Below, in pieces: positions 28,708-37,839 of a DNA stretch of 64,000 bases (its first letter is position 1; every line of letters begins with the position of its first letter). Under the pieces are notes generated by a model. It had not been told where the DNA came from. It did no database searches and saw only the letters and a program-made list of their open reading frames with translations. The position numbers and the translations under genes were made by a program. Location of the stretch: assembly GCF_947493595.1 (NCBI RefSeq), contig NZ_CANLRL010000007.1:1-64000 (forward strand). The letters are read 5' to 3'. Source of the DNA: an uncultured Shimia sp. (lineage in GTDB: Bacteria; Pseudomonadota; Alphaproteobacteria; Rhodobacterales; Rhodobacteraceae).

Positions 28708-29405
28708 AGATCGCAACCAAATCAGGGCGGGATCGCACCCTGTCTGACCAAGTATACGAGAAGATCCTTTCCATGATCTCCAAAGGGGAGACGCCGGTGG
28801 GCGCTAAGCTTCCAACCGAGCACGCCTTAAGTGAACAATTGGAAGTGTCGAGGCCGGTGCTGCGCCAAGCTTTAAAGCAACTGCGTGAAGATGGAGTGAT
28901 TGTGTCTCGTCAGGGCTCCGGGTCTTTTGTTCAGCGGCGTCCTGAAGGGGCGGTTCTGGATTTTGCGCCGGTTGGGTCGATTGCCGATATTCAGCGGACG
29001 TTTGAATTTCGCGCCGCAATTGAAGGGGAGGCGGCCTATCTGGCAGCGCAGCGGCGCACCGACGCGGATCTTGCCAAAATGCGTGCGCTTTTGACGGAGC
29101 TGGACCGGTGCATTCGGGAAGGGGAGCTGGGGGTCGATACTGATGAAGACTTCCACGAAGCGATCTGTGCTGCCTCCGGCAATCAGTATTTCTCCGCCGC
29201 GCGGTCGTCGATGAAGAGCAATATTCTCACGGGGTTGAATCTAACCCGCAACCTCTCGCTGACCAAACCGCAGGAGCGGATGGAGAGGGTGCAGCGCGAG
29301 CATTACGCGATCATTGATGCGATTGAGAAGCAGGACGCGGACGCCGCACGGATTGCGATGCGGGCCCATGTCGAGAATGCTCGTAAGCGGGTTTTTGAGG
29401 GTTAA
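28683..29405 (+). CDS. GntR family regulator, FadR type (FCD domain)
   Basis: 240 aa. The winged helix spans about residues 20-85 (LSDQVYEKILSMISKGE...LPTEHALSEQLEVSRPVLRQALKQL), followed by an FCD domain (EFRAAIEGEAAYLAAQR, DEDFHEAI, AIIDAIEKQDADAARIAMRAHV) whose Asp/His residues bind metal and carboxylate ligands. It overlaps the RraA-like gene by 25 bases and ends the TRAP operon. It is the probable regulator of the uronate genes; three copies of a TTGTA-type motif upstream of the cluster's units are candidate sites. Confidence 0.9.
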   Translation: MATTKQPVKIATKSGRDRTLSDQVYEKILSMISKGETPVGAKLPTEHALSEQLEVSRPVLRQALKQLREDGVIVSRQGSGSFVQRRPEGAVLDFAPVGSIADIQRTFEFRAAIEGEAAYLAAQRRTDADLAKMRALLTELDRCIREGELGVDTDEDFHEAICAASGNQYFSAARSSMKSNILTGLNLTRNLSLTKPQERMERVQREHYAIIDAIEKQDADAARIAMRAHVENARKRVFEG

Positions 29406-29474
29406 ACAGCCGTTGCAAGCCGGCTGTGGAGGGTCTTGGTTCCCGTAGAGAGACTTGTTGTTAGTATTTGTTAG

Positions 29475-29510
29475 AAGGGTGCCCCTTACTTGGGGCGCCC
29501 TTTCTGTTTG
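29475..29510 (+). terminator. rho-independent terminator after the FadR-type regulator
   Basis: GGGTGCCCC (29477-29485) pairs with GGGGCGCCC (29492-29500) with one G-T wobble; flanking AA/TT extends the stem, and TTTCTGTTTG follows. Confidence 0.82.
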
Positions 29511-29554
29511 TTTCCGGAACTCTTTGAAAACAAAATTTTGACGAATTTTCATAT

Positions 29555-29569
29555 TTGTAAAAATTTGTA
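29555..29569. promoter_or_regulatory. candidate operator site, copy 3 of 3
   Basis: TTGTAAAAATTTGTA, identical to the copy at 24948. It lies upstream of the SDR and aldehyde dehydrogenase genes and downstream of the terminator that ends the regulator operon, where a new promoter is expected. Confidence 0.55.
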
Positions 29570-29725
29570 TTGTTGATTTGTTGGCCGTGAGGTAGGTCTG
29601 GAGCAAATCCGGTTTTGGGCGGATTGACTATGCGTTGATTTGTTATGCGCAGGGCCTGGCGGCGGCGCGTGATCTATGCGGCCCAACTCGCGGACAATCT
29701 GCCGCCAACAAAAACGGAGACAAAA

Positions 29726-30472
29726 ATGGACTTGAACGGCAAAACAGTGATTGTGACTGGCGGCGGGCGTGACATTGGTCGGGCCACCGTGATGGAACTC
29801 GCTGCGCGGGGTGCAAACGTGGCCATCAACTATTTCGCCAGTTCGGAAGGCGCAGATAGTGCTGTTACGGAGATCACCGCAGTCGGCGGCAAAGCTCTTG
29901 CGATGCAGGGCGACATGACAAAGGAGGCGGACGTCAAAGCGCTTGTGGCCAAAACCGTTGAAACCTATGGGCAGGTGGACAGCCTGATCCATGTGTCTGG
30001 CGGCATTCTGGCCCGTGTGCCGATGGCGGAAATGACGCTGGAACACTGGAATGCGGTGATGGATGTGAACCTCACCTCTTTTGTGCTCGCCGTGCGCGAG
30101 TGCATTCCGCACATGCCAGAGGGCTCCGCCATCGTGGGGCTGGCCTCACAAGCTGGGCGCGACGGCGGCGGCCCCGGCGCCTCAGCCTACGGCGCCTCCA
30201 AAGGCGCGCTGATGACCCTGACCCGTGGCCTTGCCAAAGAGCTTGGCCCCAAAATCCGCGTCAACTCCCTGTGCCCCGGCATGATCGACACCGATTTCCA
30301 CAACATTTTCACCAAGCCGGAGGTGCGCAGCCATGTGGCCAACATTACGCCACTGAAGCGTGAAGGCACCTCTGAAGAAGTGGCCAAACTGGCGGTGTTC
30401 CTTGCTTCTGACGAAGCGTCGTTTGTCACCGGCACCAACGTCGATATCAACGGCGGAATGCTGTTCTCCTAA
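29726..30472 (+). CDS. short-chain dehydrogenase/reductase
   Basis: 248 aa classical SDR. The nucleotide motif is TGGGRDIGR (an Asp replaces the usual Gly), NVN/MDVNLTSF provides the Asn, and SAYGASKGAL the catalytic Tyr and Lys. ATG 29726 after GGAGACAAAA is the best start. It lies in the uronate cluster before the aldehyde dehydrogenase; it may act on a uronate, aldonate or keto sugar, but the specific reaction is unknown because the canonical pathway is already complete without it. Confidence 0.88.
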   Translation: MDLNGKTVIVTGGGRDIGRATVMELAARGANVAINYFASSEGADSAVTEITAVGGKALAMQGDMTKEADVKALVAKTVETYGQVDSLIHVSGGILARVPMAEMTLEHWNAVMDVNLTSFVLAVRECIPHMPEGSAIVGLASQAGRDGGGPGASAYGASKGALMTLTRGLAKELGPKIRVNSLCPGMIDTDFHNIFTKPEVRSHVANITPLKREGTSEEVAKLAVFLASDEASFVTGTNVDINGGMLFS

Positions 30473-30538
30473 GCAATATACGCCGCTGAGGCTCTCCGGT
30501 CTTGGCGGCACACCTCACCCAAACCAAGAGGGAAGGCC

Positions 30539-32038
30539 ATGGCATTGCACGGCAAACATTTGATCGCGGGCGCGTGGCTTGGAGCAGATGACTCCTTTGT
30601 CTCTGATCCAGCAATTGGCGAAAGCCGCACCTTTGCAGCGGGTACCACAGCTCTTGTGGATCAGGCCGCACAAGCCGCTGAAGACGCCTTTTGGAGCTAC
30701 AGCACCACCTCGGTGGAAACGCGCGCGGTCTTCCTCAACACCATTGCCGACGAAATTGAGGCCCGTGCAGATCTGGTTACACAGTTTGGCTGTGAGGAAA
30801 CCGGCCTTCCGGAAGCGCGGCTTCAGGGTGAACGCGGGCGCACCACCGGCCAATTGCGCTTGTTTGCCTCCCATATTCTGGACGGAGCGTACCTGGGCGA
30901 GAAGCATGATCCTGCCTTACCGAACCGTCAGCCGCTTCCGCGCCCCGATCTGCGTTTGACCAAACGCCCGATTGGGCCTGTGGCGGTGTTTGGGGCGTCC
31001 AACTTCCCGTTGGCCTTCTCCACTGCTGGCGGAGACACCGCCTCCGCTTTGGCGGCGGGGTGTCCTGTGGTTTTACGCGGGCATTCGGCACATCCAGCAA
31101 CCGGAGACATCATTGCGCAAGCCATTGATGCTGCCATTCAGAAATGCGGCCTGCACCCCGGGGTCTTTTCTTTGATCCAAGGCGGTGGCTTTGAGGTGGG
31201 GCAGACGCTGGTCCAGCATCCGCTGATCACCGCGGTTGGCTTTACCGGCTCCCTGCGCGGCGGCCGCGCGCTGTATGATCTCTGCGCCCGAAGGCCAGAA
31301 CCCATTCCGTTCTTTGGCGAGCTGGGCTCCGTGAACCCGATGTTCCTGATGCCGGAAGCGCTCTCGGCTCGTGGCGCAGAGATTGGCGCGGAGTGGGCGG
31401 CGTCCTTGACCATGGGCGCTGGGCAGTTCTGCACCAACCCCGGTGTTGTTTTTCTGCTGGAGAGTGATGGCGCAGAGGCCTTTCTTGCGGCGGCGCAAGA
31501 CGCACTTGAGGGTCAGGCTGCACAAACCATGCTGACGTCTGGCATTGCCGAGGCTTTTTACAAAGGCCGCGACCATATGGCGCGTTTGGACGGCGTGACC
31601 TGTCTTGTGAAGGGGCAGGCTGCGTCAGATCGGTCCGCTGCACCAAGCGTGTTTGTTACCTCGGTGGAAGACTGGTTCCGCAACGACGACCTGTCCGAAG
31701 AAGTGTTTGGTCCCCTTGGTCTTGTGGTGAAGCTTTCCAGTCTGGATGAGATGGAAGAGGTGGCGACTTCTTTGAAAGGTCAACTGACCTGCACAGTGCA
31801 GTGCAATCAGGGAGACCAAGATGCGGTCCGAACTCTGCTGCCCATTCTGGAACGAAAAGCGGGACGCCTGTTAGCTAACGGCTTCCCAACGGGTGTCGAG
31901 GTCTGCGACGCGATGGTACATGGCGGACCTTTCCCTGCTTCAACCAATTTTGGTGCAACCTCGGTGGGCACGATGGCAATCGAACGCTGGCTGCGATTGG
32001 TGTGTTATCAGGACATGGCGGAGTTTGTGGGGACTTAA
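30539..32038 (+). CDS. 2-oxoglutarate semialdehyde (2,5-dioxovalerate) dehydrogenase
   Basis: 499 aa aldehyde dehydrogenase. Cys298 in GQFCTNPG is the catalytic thiol; FGELGSVNPMF holds the general-base Glu, and EEVFGPLGLVV the cofactor Glu. The NFPLAFSTAGGDTASALAAGCPVV block is typical of the oxoglutarate-semialdehyde branch. It oxidises the product of KdgD to 2-oxoglutarate, completing the pathway. GAGGGAAGG precedes ATG. Confidence 0.92.
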   Translation: MALHGKHLIAGAWLGADDSFVSDPAIGESRTFAAGTTALVDQAAQAAEDAFWSYSTTSVETRAVFLNTIADEIEARADLVTQFGCEETGLPEARLQGERGRTTGQLRLFASHILDGAYLGEKHDPALPNRQPLPRPDLRLTKRPIGPVAVFGASNFPLAFSTAGGDTASALAAGCPVVLRGHSAHPATGDIIAQAIDAAIQKCGLHPGVFSLIQGGGFEVGQTLVQHPLITAVGFTGSLRGGRALYDLCARRPEPIPFFGELGSVNPMFLMPEALSARGAEIGAEWAASLTMGAGQFCTNPGVVFLLESDGAEAFLAAAQDALEGQAAQTMLTSGIAEAFYKGRDHMARLDGVTCLVKGQAASDRSAAPSVFVTSVEDWFRNDDLSEEVFGPLGLVVKLSSLDEMEEVATSLKGQLTCTVQCNQGDQDAVRTLLPILERKAGRLLANGFPTGVEVCDAMVHGGPFPASTNFGATSVGTMAIERWLRLVCYQDMAEFVGT

Positions 32039-32432
32039 AGCTTCAATAAGTTGAGAGGGCGGTTGTGCGCCGGTGACCGCTGCTGCAAAAGCGGGATCAG
32101 CTGATGCGTCTCATTTGACAGTGTTTTTCTGCTGTTGGACGGTGGTTTTAGCCATTTTTTGAACCGTGCAGGTTCGGCTTTTAGGCTGTGATAGAGTTTG
32201 GTGGAGCGCAAGTCTTTGCGGACGTTGATCGAACGTGCAGCGAAGGTCTGCTTCCCGCCCAAAGTCACGATTGGCTATAAGGGCGGAAAGCAGACGTTCG
32301 CTGCGCATTCGTCAATGGTCAGCTATTTATGACGAGGGATGCAAAGCTTTGCGCCGCGTTGATCTTGCGATTTCGTGGCTGCAAAAATGCGCGTGAAATT
32401 TTGAACATAGAAGTTCCGAACTACGCTGGAGG
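32039..32432. other. intergenic region with long inverted repeat
   Basis: About 390 bases without a recognised gene. A 24-base inverted repeat (32237-32260 and 32281-32304, two mismatches, 20-base loop) is its main feature; the arm begins GCAGCGAAGGTCTGC. Confidence 0.6.
32237..32304. repeat. 24-bp imperfect inverted repeat of a dispersed type
   Basis: Two 24-base arms with two mismatches form a long hairpin around a 20-base loop. The arm motif (GCGAAGGTCYGCTT) recurs in shorter form near 9673 and 20567 and, more loosely, near 39583, always between genes. Confidence 0.6.
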
Positions 32433-33134
32433 CTATTTCGCCAAATATAGAGACCGGTACCACAGATCATCCATTACGCGAATGATGAGTTCGAGATCGA
32501 TCGGGCCGTCAGTGTCATCCCAGCCTGACAGCCGATGCACGTCTGACAGCAATGTATCAGACATATTGATCACGGCGCGGGCTTTGAGGCGGACAAACTG
32601 ATGGTCCGAATTATCTGGTGAGGTCAAATCGCGTTTGACCAAGTCGCGCACAATCCGCTCTGACCACAATCGGTTCACTGTAGCCATGCGCTTGGCCACC
32701 TCCGGGTCTTCGCGCAAAAGCATCTCGCGGGCCTCGAGAAGACGTGGGTTTTTGGCAGCCAGCATCACAGAATACCGGTTTGCGCGGTGGATGGAGTCCT
32801 TGAGGTCCAAGCCGCCGCCGCGGGGGCGGTGGATACGCATCAAAGCCCAGTACTTGTGCAAAACGGCGCGGACAATGGCGGAGCGGCTTTGAAAGTACAA
32901 ATAGAAGGTGCCGCGCACCATTCCTGCCGCGCCGGCGAGGTGATCCACCGTGAGTGAATCATAGCCAACCGCTTCCAATTCCCGCGCAGCAACCGCCAGC
33001 AAAGCGGCTCGAGTGCGTACGCGTTTGCGTCGCTTTTGCATTGATCGGGCACGGCTCTCCAAAAGGTCGGCAACGCTAAACCCCTCTAAGGAGTAACTTT
33101 TTTCGTTTGACGTTTGGGCATTTGTTAGCTGCAT
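32433..33134 (-). CDS. TetR/AcrR family regulator
   Basis: 233 aa. The N-terminal helix-turn-helix spans about residues 38-85 (RTRAALLAVAARELEAVGYDSLTVDHLAGAAGMVRGTFYLYFQSR), preceded by an unusually long 35-residue leader. The ligand-binding domain has no recognisable specificity. It is divergent from the ABC transporter operon, and a GACACAGTGTC palindrome between them is the likely operator. Confidence 0.87.
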   Translation of the reverse strand: MQLTNAQTSNEKSYSLEGFSVADLLESRARSMQKRRKRVRTRAALLAVAARELEAVGYDSLTVDHLAGAAGMVRGTFYLYFQSRSAIVRAVLHKYWALMRIHRPRGGGLDLKDSIHRANRYSVMLAAKNPRLLEAREMLLREDPEVAKRMATVNRLWSERIVRDLVKRDLTSPDNSDHQFVRLKARAVINMSDTLLSDVHRLSGWDDTDGPIDLELIIRVMDDLWYRSLYLAK

Positions 33135-33143
33135 GGAAATTTA

Positions 33144-33158
33144 TTGACACAGTGTCTA
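33144..33158. promoter_or_regulatory. candidate TetR operator
   Basis: GACACAGTGTC (33146-33156) is a perfect palindrome around a central A, overlapping a TTGACA that could serve as a -35 box. It is the only clear palindrome in the 55-base divergent interval. Confidence 0.5.
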
Positions 33159-33188
33159 ATTTTGGTCAAGGTGAGAAAATAAGACACG

Positions 33189-34265
33189 ATGTTCAAAAAT
33201 GGATCACACATGCAGGGTTCCCGCGTTCACTTCGAAAATGTGACCAAGTCCTTTGGGGCCACGGTGGCGCTTTCCGATTTCAACCTCGACATTGCACCGG
33301 GTGAATTTGTGACGTTGCTGGGGGCATCCGGGTCCGGGAAATCCACAGCGCTGAACATCCTTGCAGGGTTTTCGGACGCAACGTCCGGCGAGGTGTTTAT
33401 TGATGACCGTCCCCTGACAGGCGTGGCACCGGAGCACCGCAATGTGGGTATGGTGTTTCAGAACTTCGCGTTGTTTCCGCACAAAACCGTTGCGGAGAAT
33501 GTCGCGTTTCCACTCAAGATGCGCAAAGTGGCGCAGGCCGAGATCAACACACGAGTAAAGGCCGCACTGGACATGGTGCAGCTTGGAGATTTTGCGGCTC
33601 GCAAGCCGGCAGCGCTTTCTGGTGGTCAGCGCCAGCGTGTTGCCCTTGCGCGGGCGGTGGTGTTTGAGCCGCCAGTTCTGCTGATGGATGAATGCCTCAG
33701 CGCGCTGGATCTGAAGTTGCGGGAAGAGCTGCAGGAAGAAATCCGCCGCATTCACCGCGAGATCGGCACCACCGTCCTTTTTGTCACCCACGATCAAACC
33801 GAGGCGCTGACCATGTCAGACCGAATTGCCATTCTGGCAGGGGGCGAGATTGTGCAGATTGATGCGCCAGAAGCGCTTTACGATCGTCCCCGCACGCGGT
33901 TTGTCGCCGACTTTATCGGTCAGTCTAACATGTTTGATCTGGCCAATGTCGTGGACGGCAAGGCCAGCGTACCGGACATGGGCATCGAAATTCCAATGCC
34001 AGATGCCAATGCGGTGGCCATCAGCCTGCGCCCCGAGCGCATCCGTGTGGTTCTGGGTGATGCGCCGACCGACAAAACGATCTTTGAAGGCACTGTGCAG
34101 GACGAGACCTTTTATGGCCCGGTGGTGGCGCAGATGGTGCGCCTGTCTTCGGGGCGGCTGCTGGAGGTTCGCAGCCAACGGTCTGGCCATGATCGCATGC
34201 CGCACACCGGGGAGGCTATCAAACTGGCCTTTGATCCGGCGGATGCAGCGCCTTTGGCCGACTGA
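33189..34265 (+). CDS. ABC transporter ATP-binding protein, PotA-like
   Basis: 358 aa ATPase of the spermidine/putrescine class. Walker A GASGSGKST, signature LSGGQRQRVALARA and Walker B VLLMDECLSALD are present; the Pro usually in DEPLSALD is Cys. The C-terminal TOBE-like region (about 260-350) is present. The start may be ATG 33189 or the in-frame ATG 33210; neither has a clear ribosome-binding site. First gene of a six-gene operon. Confidence 0.9.
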   Translation: MFKNGSHMQGSRVHFENVTKSFGATVALSDFNLDIAPGEFVTLLGASGSGKSTALNILAGFSDATSGEVFIDDRPLTGVAPEHRNVGMVFQNFALFPHKTVAENVAFPLKMRKVAQAEINTRVKAALDMVQLGDFAARKPAALSGGQRQRVALARAVVFEPPVLLMDECLSALDLKLREELQEEIRRIHREIGTTVLFVTHDQTEALTMSDRIAILAGGEIVQIDAPEALYDRPRTRFVADFIGQSNMFDLANVVDGKASVPDMGIEIPMPDANAVAISLRPERIRVVLGDAPTDKTIFEGTVQDETFYGPVVAQMVRLSSGRLLEVRSQRSGHDRMPHTGEAIKLAFDPADAAPLAD

Positions 34266-34289
34266 CTTGTGACTTTTAGGGAGAGAGAC

Positions 34290-35342
34290 ATGACACAGCT
34301 ATCCAAATTGACCGCACTGACCGTGAGCGCCACGCTGGCTGCATCGGTTGCCTTTGCTGACGACACCTTGACCTACGCCGGGTCCGGCGGTGGTCTGGCG
34401 CAGGTGATGAAAGGCGTGTTTGACGATCCGTTTGCCGCCGAAACCGGGGTGACCGTGAATGCTCTGGCCACCTCGGACCGCGCCTCCGCGCTTAAGGCGA
34501 TGCAGGTGGCCGGCAAGGTTGCCTGGGATGTCGCAGAACTGAACCCCATCGAGTATGCCACTGCATCTTTGTCGGGTTGGCTGGAACCTTTGGACTGGGC
34601 GGCAATTGATCCGGACGGCGTGCTTCCACAGGATGCAAAGCTGGCAGATGCTGGCATTGCCGCAACCTTCTCCACCATTATGGCGGTGCGCACCGACCAG
34701 TTGCCAGAAGGCAAACAGATGACCTCCTGGGCCGACTTTTGGGATGTTGAAACCTTCCCAGGCGGCCGCGCGCTGCAGAACCAGCCGATTGACAACCTCG
34801 AGTTCGCGCTGATCGCGGATGGTGTCGCGCCCGCCGACGTCTACACCGTGCTGGCCACCGAAGAGGGGCAAGACCGCGCTTTTGCCAAGCTTGACGAGAT
34901 CAAGCCTTACATCACCGCTTGGTGGACCGCAGGCGCACAGCCGGTGCAAATGCTGTCGGACGGAGAAGTGGCTTACACCTCGGCTTGGAACGGGCGCATC
35001 ACCAAGCTTGCCGAAGAAGGCGTGCCAGTTGAGATCAATTGGAACGGTGGCGGCATCAAGGCGTCCTATGTGGCGATTGTGAAAGGCTCGGAGAAAGCCG
35101 ATCTCGGCCAGAAATACATCAGCTATATGATGACCAGCCCGGAGCGCAGTGCGCAGTTTGCCTCAATGGTGCCATACCCGGCGATGGTCAAAGGGCTCTA
35201 CGATCACATCCCTGAAGAAAAAGGTGTGATGATGCCGACCCATCCCAACAACATCGACGGCCAGTTTGTGACCGACGCGGTGTTCTGGGGCAAGAACCTC
35301 AGTGAGCTGAAAGAACGCTGGGAAGACTGGATCTTCGAATAA
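34290..35342 (+). CDS. ABC transporter solute-binding protein, PotD-like
   Basis: 350 aa periplasmic protein. ATG 34290 after GGGAGAGAG gives a signal peptide ending in VAFA. The domain order and AGSGGGLAQVMKGVFDDPFAAETGV start fit extracellular solute-binding family 1 proteins of the polyamine class. The ligand is unknown; CoA-ligase and crotonase genes downstream suggest a carboxylic acid, perhaps a quaternary amine acid, and not a polyamine. Confidence 0.9.
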   Translation: MTQLSKLTALTVSATLAASVAFADDTLTYAGSGGGLAQVMKGVFDDPFAAETGVTVNALATSDRASALKAMQVAGKVAWDVAELNPIEYATASLSGWLEPLDWAAIDPDGVLPQDAKLADAGIAATFSTIMAVRTDQLPEGKQMTSWADFWDVETFPGGRALQNQPIDNLEFALIADGVAPADVYTVLATEEGQDRAFAKLDEIKPYITAWWTAGAQPVQMLSDGEVAYTSAWNGRITKLAEEGVPVEINWNGGGIKASYVAIVKGSEKADLGQKYISYMMTSPERSAQFASMVPYPAMVKGLYDHIPEEKGVMMPTHPNNIDGQFVTDAVFWGKNLSELKERWEDWIFE

Positions 35343-35429
35343 TCCGTCTTCCTCGGGCCACCGTTTACCCTCCTCCTCATTCGCGGTGGCCCGCCCTTTT
35401 TCAAAACGCAAGCCAATCGGAGCCAGAAG

Positions 35430-36251
35430 ATGCGCAAACGGCTGACATTGATACCGGGTATCGTGCTGATTGCTGTGATGTTCCTGATCCCCGTCGGGAT
35501 TGTGTTTCAGCAGGGCCTGTTTGACCCGGTCTTTTCCCTGGATCATTTTGAGCGCTTCGCCACGCGCGGCGCCTATATGCGGATCTTCTGGAACACGTTG
35601 CAGGTGTCTGCGGTGGTTGCCCTGGTTTGCCTGCTTATCGGCTATCCGATTGCCTATTTCATCGTGCGGCAACCGCCATCTCGTCGCCCGTTTCTGATGT
35701 TTCTGGTGTTGGTGCCGATGTGGATGTCCATTCTGGCGCGCACCTATGCCTGGATGGTGGTGCTCGGCAAGGAAGGCATCATCAACCAATCACTGCTTGC
35801 CGTCGGCTTGATTGACGCTCCCATCAAAATGCTCTTCACCACCGGCGCGGTCTATGTGGGCATGGTTCAAATCATGCTGCCGATCCTGATCGTGACCTGC
35901 TTTTCGTCGATGACCGAAATCGACCAATCCTTGCTGCGGGCCGCCCGCATTATGGGCGCCAGCCCACGCAAAGCTTTTCGTGAAGTTTTCCTGCCGCTGT
36001 CTGCTGAAGGCGCGATCACCGGCACGTTGATTGTTTTCATTCTGTCGATAGGCTTCTTCATCGTGCCGGCCCTGATTGGTGGCCGCAAAGATGTGCTCAT
36101 GGCCAATGTGATCAGCAATCAGGTCAGCCAGACAAACTGGGGCTTTGCCGCCGCCTTGGCCATTGTCCTGCTGGTGGCTACGCTCGCTATTCTGACCGTT
36201 GTGCGCACAGCTTCAGCCAAACTTGTGCACCACAACGAGGAGGCTCACTGA
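35430..36251 (+). CDS. ABC transporter permease, PotB-like
   Basis: 273 aa with six predicted helices. The EAA-type loop is in DQSLLRAARIMGASPRKAFREVFLPL. GGAGCCAGAAG precedes ATG. Its stop overlaps the next permease start (TGATG), so the two are made together as the membrane heterodimer. Confidence 0.92.
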   Translation: MRKRLTLIPGIVLIAVMFLIPVGIVFQQGLFDPVFSLDHFERFATRGAYMRIFWNTLQVSAVVALVCLLIGYPIAYFIVRQPPSRRPFLMFLVLVPMWMSILARTYAWMVVLGKEGIINQSLLAVGLIDAPIKMLFTTGAVYVGMVQIMLPILIVTCFSSMTEIDQSLLRAARIMGASPRKAFREVFLPLSAEGAITGTLIVFILSIGFFIVPALIGGRKDVLMANVISNQVSQTNWGFAAALAIVLLVATLAILTVVRTASAKLVHHNEEAH

Positions 36252-37039
36252 TGCGTGAGAGAAATCCACTCCTGCTGGCGTTCTATGTGCTGGTTGTGCT
36301 GTTCCTGTTCTTCCCGATCCTGATCGTTGTGCCGATCTCTTTTTCCAACGGGCGTTTTCTGAGCTTCCCGCCTGAGGAGTTTGGCCTGCGTTGGTACAAA
36401 GCCTACTTCAGCGACCCGGTCTGGATGTCTGCCACATTCCGCTCCCTGCGTGTGGCTCTTGGGGCAAGCCTGCTGGCCACCTTTGTCGGCACCCTTTCGG
36501 TGGTTGGCCTCGGCCGTCGCCGCAGCAAGACCTCCGGCATTCTGACCGGCATCTTTGTGGCGCCTGCCATCGTGCCCAATATCATCGTGGCGCTTGGGGT
36601 GTTCATCTTTGCCATCCGCATGGGGGTGAGCGACAACGAACTCACCCTGATCTGTGCCCATGCCGCGATCGGCCTGCCGTTTGTGGTGCTGATGGTGGGC
36701 ACTGCTTATCGTCAGATCGACCCAACCCTCGAAAAAGCCGCCCGCATCATGGGCGCGGGGCCAATCCAAGCCTTTTTGACCGCTACCCTGCCGCCACTCA
36801 CACCGGCAATCCTGTCGGCAGGGATCTTTGCCTTCTTCGTCAGTTTTGATGAGCTCATTATCTCGCTCTTCCTGATGTCGAGTGCCGAGACCCTGCCGAT
36901 GCGGATCTGGAACGACCTGCGGTTTGAAATCAACCCAACCATCGCGGCTGTGAGCGTGTTCTTTGTGCTGGTGACCACCGTTGCCATGACCGGCGCGGAA
37001 TTCTTGCGCCGCCGCGCAGAAGCCAAACAAAACGACTAA
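36251..37039 (+). CDS. ABC transporter permease, PotC-like
   Basis: 262 aa with six predicted helices and the EAA loop DPTLEKAARIMGAGPIQAFLTATLPPL. It is the second permease of the polyamine-type transporter. The crotonase gene follows after 17 bases, indicating one transcript. Confidence 0.92.
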   Translation: MRERNPLLLAFYVLVVLFLFFPILIVVPISFSNGRFLSFPPEEFGLRWYKAYFSDPVWMSATFRSLRVALGASLLATFVGTLSVVGLGRRRSKTSGILTGIFVAPAIVPNIIVALGVFIFAIRMGVSDNELTLICAHAAIGLPFVVLMVGTAYRQIDPTLEKAARIMGAGPIQAFLTATLPPLTPAILSAGIFAFFVSFDELIISLFLMSSAETLPMRIWNDLRFEINPTIAAVSVFFVLVTTVAMTGAEFLRRRAEAKQND

Positions 37040-37056
37040 GACCGGAGACCCAAACC

Positions 37057-37839
37057 ATGTTGAAATACGAAAAATCCGGCCATATCGCCACAATCACCAT
37101 CGACAACCCGCCGGTGAATGTTTTCACCCCGGCAATGCACAAACAAATGTTTGAAGTGCTGCAAGAGTTTGTCGCGGATCGGGAGGTGCGTTGCGGTATC
37201 CTCACAGGTGCAGGTGAGCGGTCGTTCTGCGCGGGGGATGACATCAAATCCAAGAGGCCAGACCGCACCCGCGAGGAGATTGTCGACCGTCATCTCAACC
37301 CCTCGCGTTCGTTTGATACGCAAGAATACCCCGGATGGGAGCATGAGGTGATGACGCTGGCGCGCTATAAACCCATCGTCGGCGCGGCCAATGGCTACTG
37401 CTTTGGCCAGGGATTCATCTACTTCAACCTGCTGACCGATATCCGTTATGCCGCGTCCAACGCTGTGTTTGGCATGCCCGAGATCGCTTATGGCATGGGC
37501 GGCGCCGGGGCGGCGCTGTCGCTGGGTCGGATGATCCCGCACACCGCAGCTATGGAGCTACTGCTGCTTGGCGGCAAAATCGATGCCGAAGAGGCCGCGC
37601 GCATGTTCCTCGTTAACAAGGTTGTCGCACCGGAAGACCTCTTGTCCACCGCGCAGGCCGCAGCGGAACGCATCGCGTCCCACCCGCCGCTGGGCATTCG
37701 GGTGGAAATGGAAAGCTATCAGCGCAGTTTTGACATGAGCCGCGCCGATGCCATGGCCACCGCAGGCCACATGTACCGCCTCGCGCGCTCTGTTCAGTCC
37801 ACGCAGCCCCCATTGGCGGACAAGGAGGCGGCAGAATGA
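37057..37839 (+). CDS. enoyl-CoA hydratase/isomerase family (crotonase)
   Basis: 260 aa crotonase fold. SFCAGDDIKS forms the first oxyanion-hole segment; GMPEIAYGMGGAG is the second active-site block, with Glu in PEIAYG and a changed glycine pattern compared with fatty-acid hydratases. It is coupled (ATGA overlap) with an acyl-CoA ligase and lies downstream of an ABC transporter, an arrangement reminiscent of CaiD/CaiC-type activation and hydration of carnitine-like acids, or of hydroxycinnamate side-chain removal. The substrate is not determined. Confidence 0.88.
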   Translation: MLKYEKSGHIATITIDNPPVNVFTPAMHKQMFEVLQEFVADREVRCGILTGAGERSFCAGDDIKSKRPDRTREEIVDRHLNPSRSFDTQEYPGWEHEVMTLARYKPIVGAANGYCFGQGFIYFNLLTDIRYAASNAVFGMPEIAYGMGGAGAALSLGRMIPHTAAMELLLLGGKIDAEEAARMFLVNKVVAPEDLLSTAQAAAERIASHPPLGIRVEMESYQRSFDMSRADAMATAGHMYRLARSVQSTQPPLADKEAAE

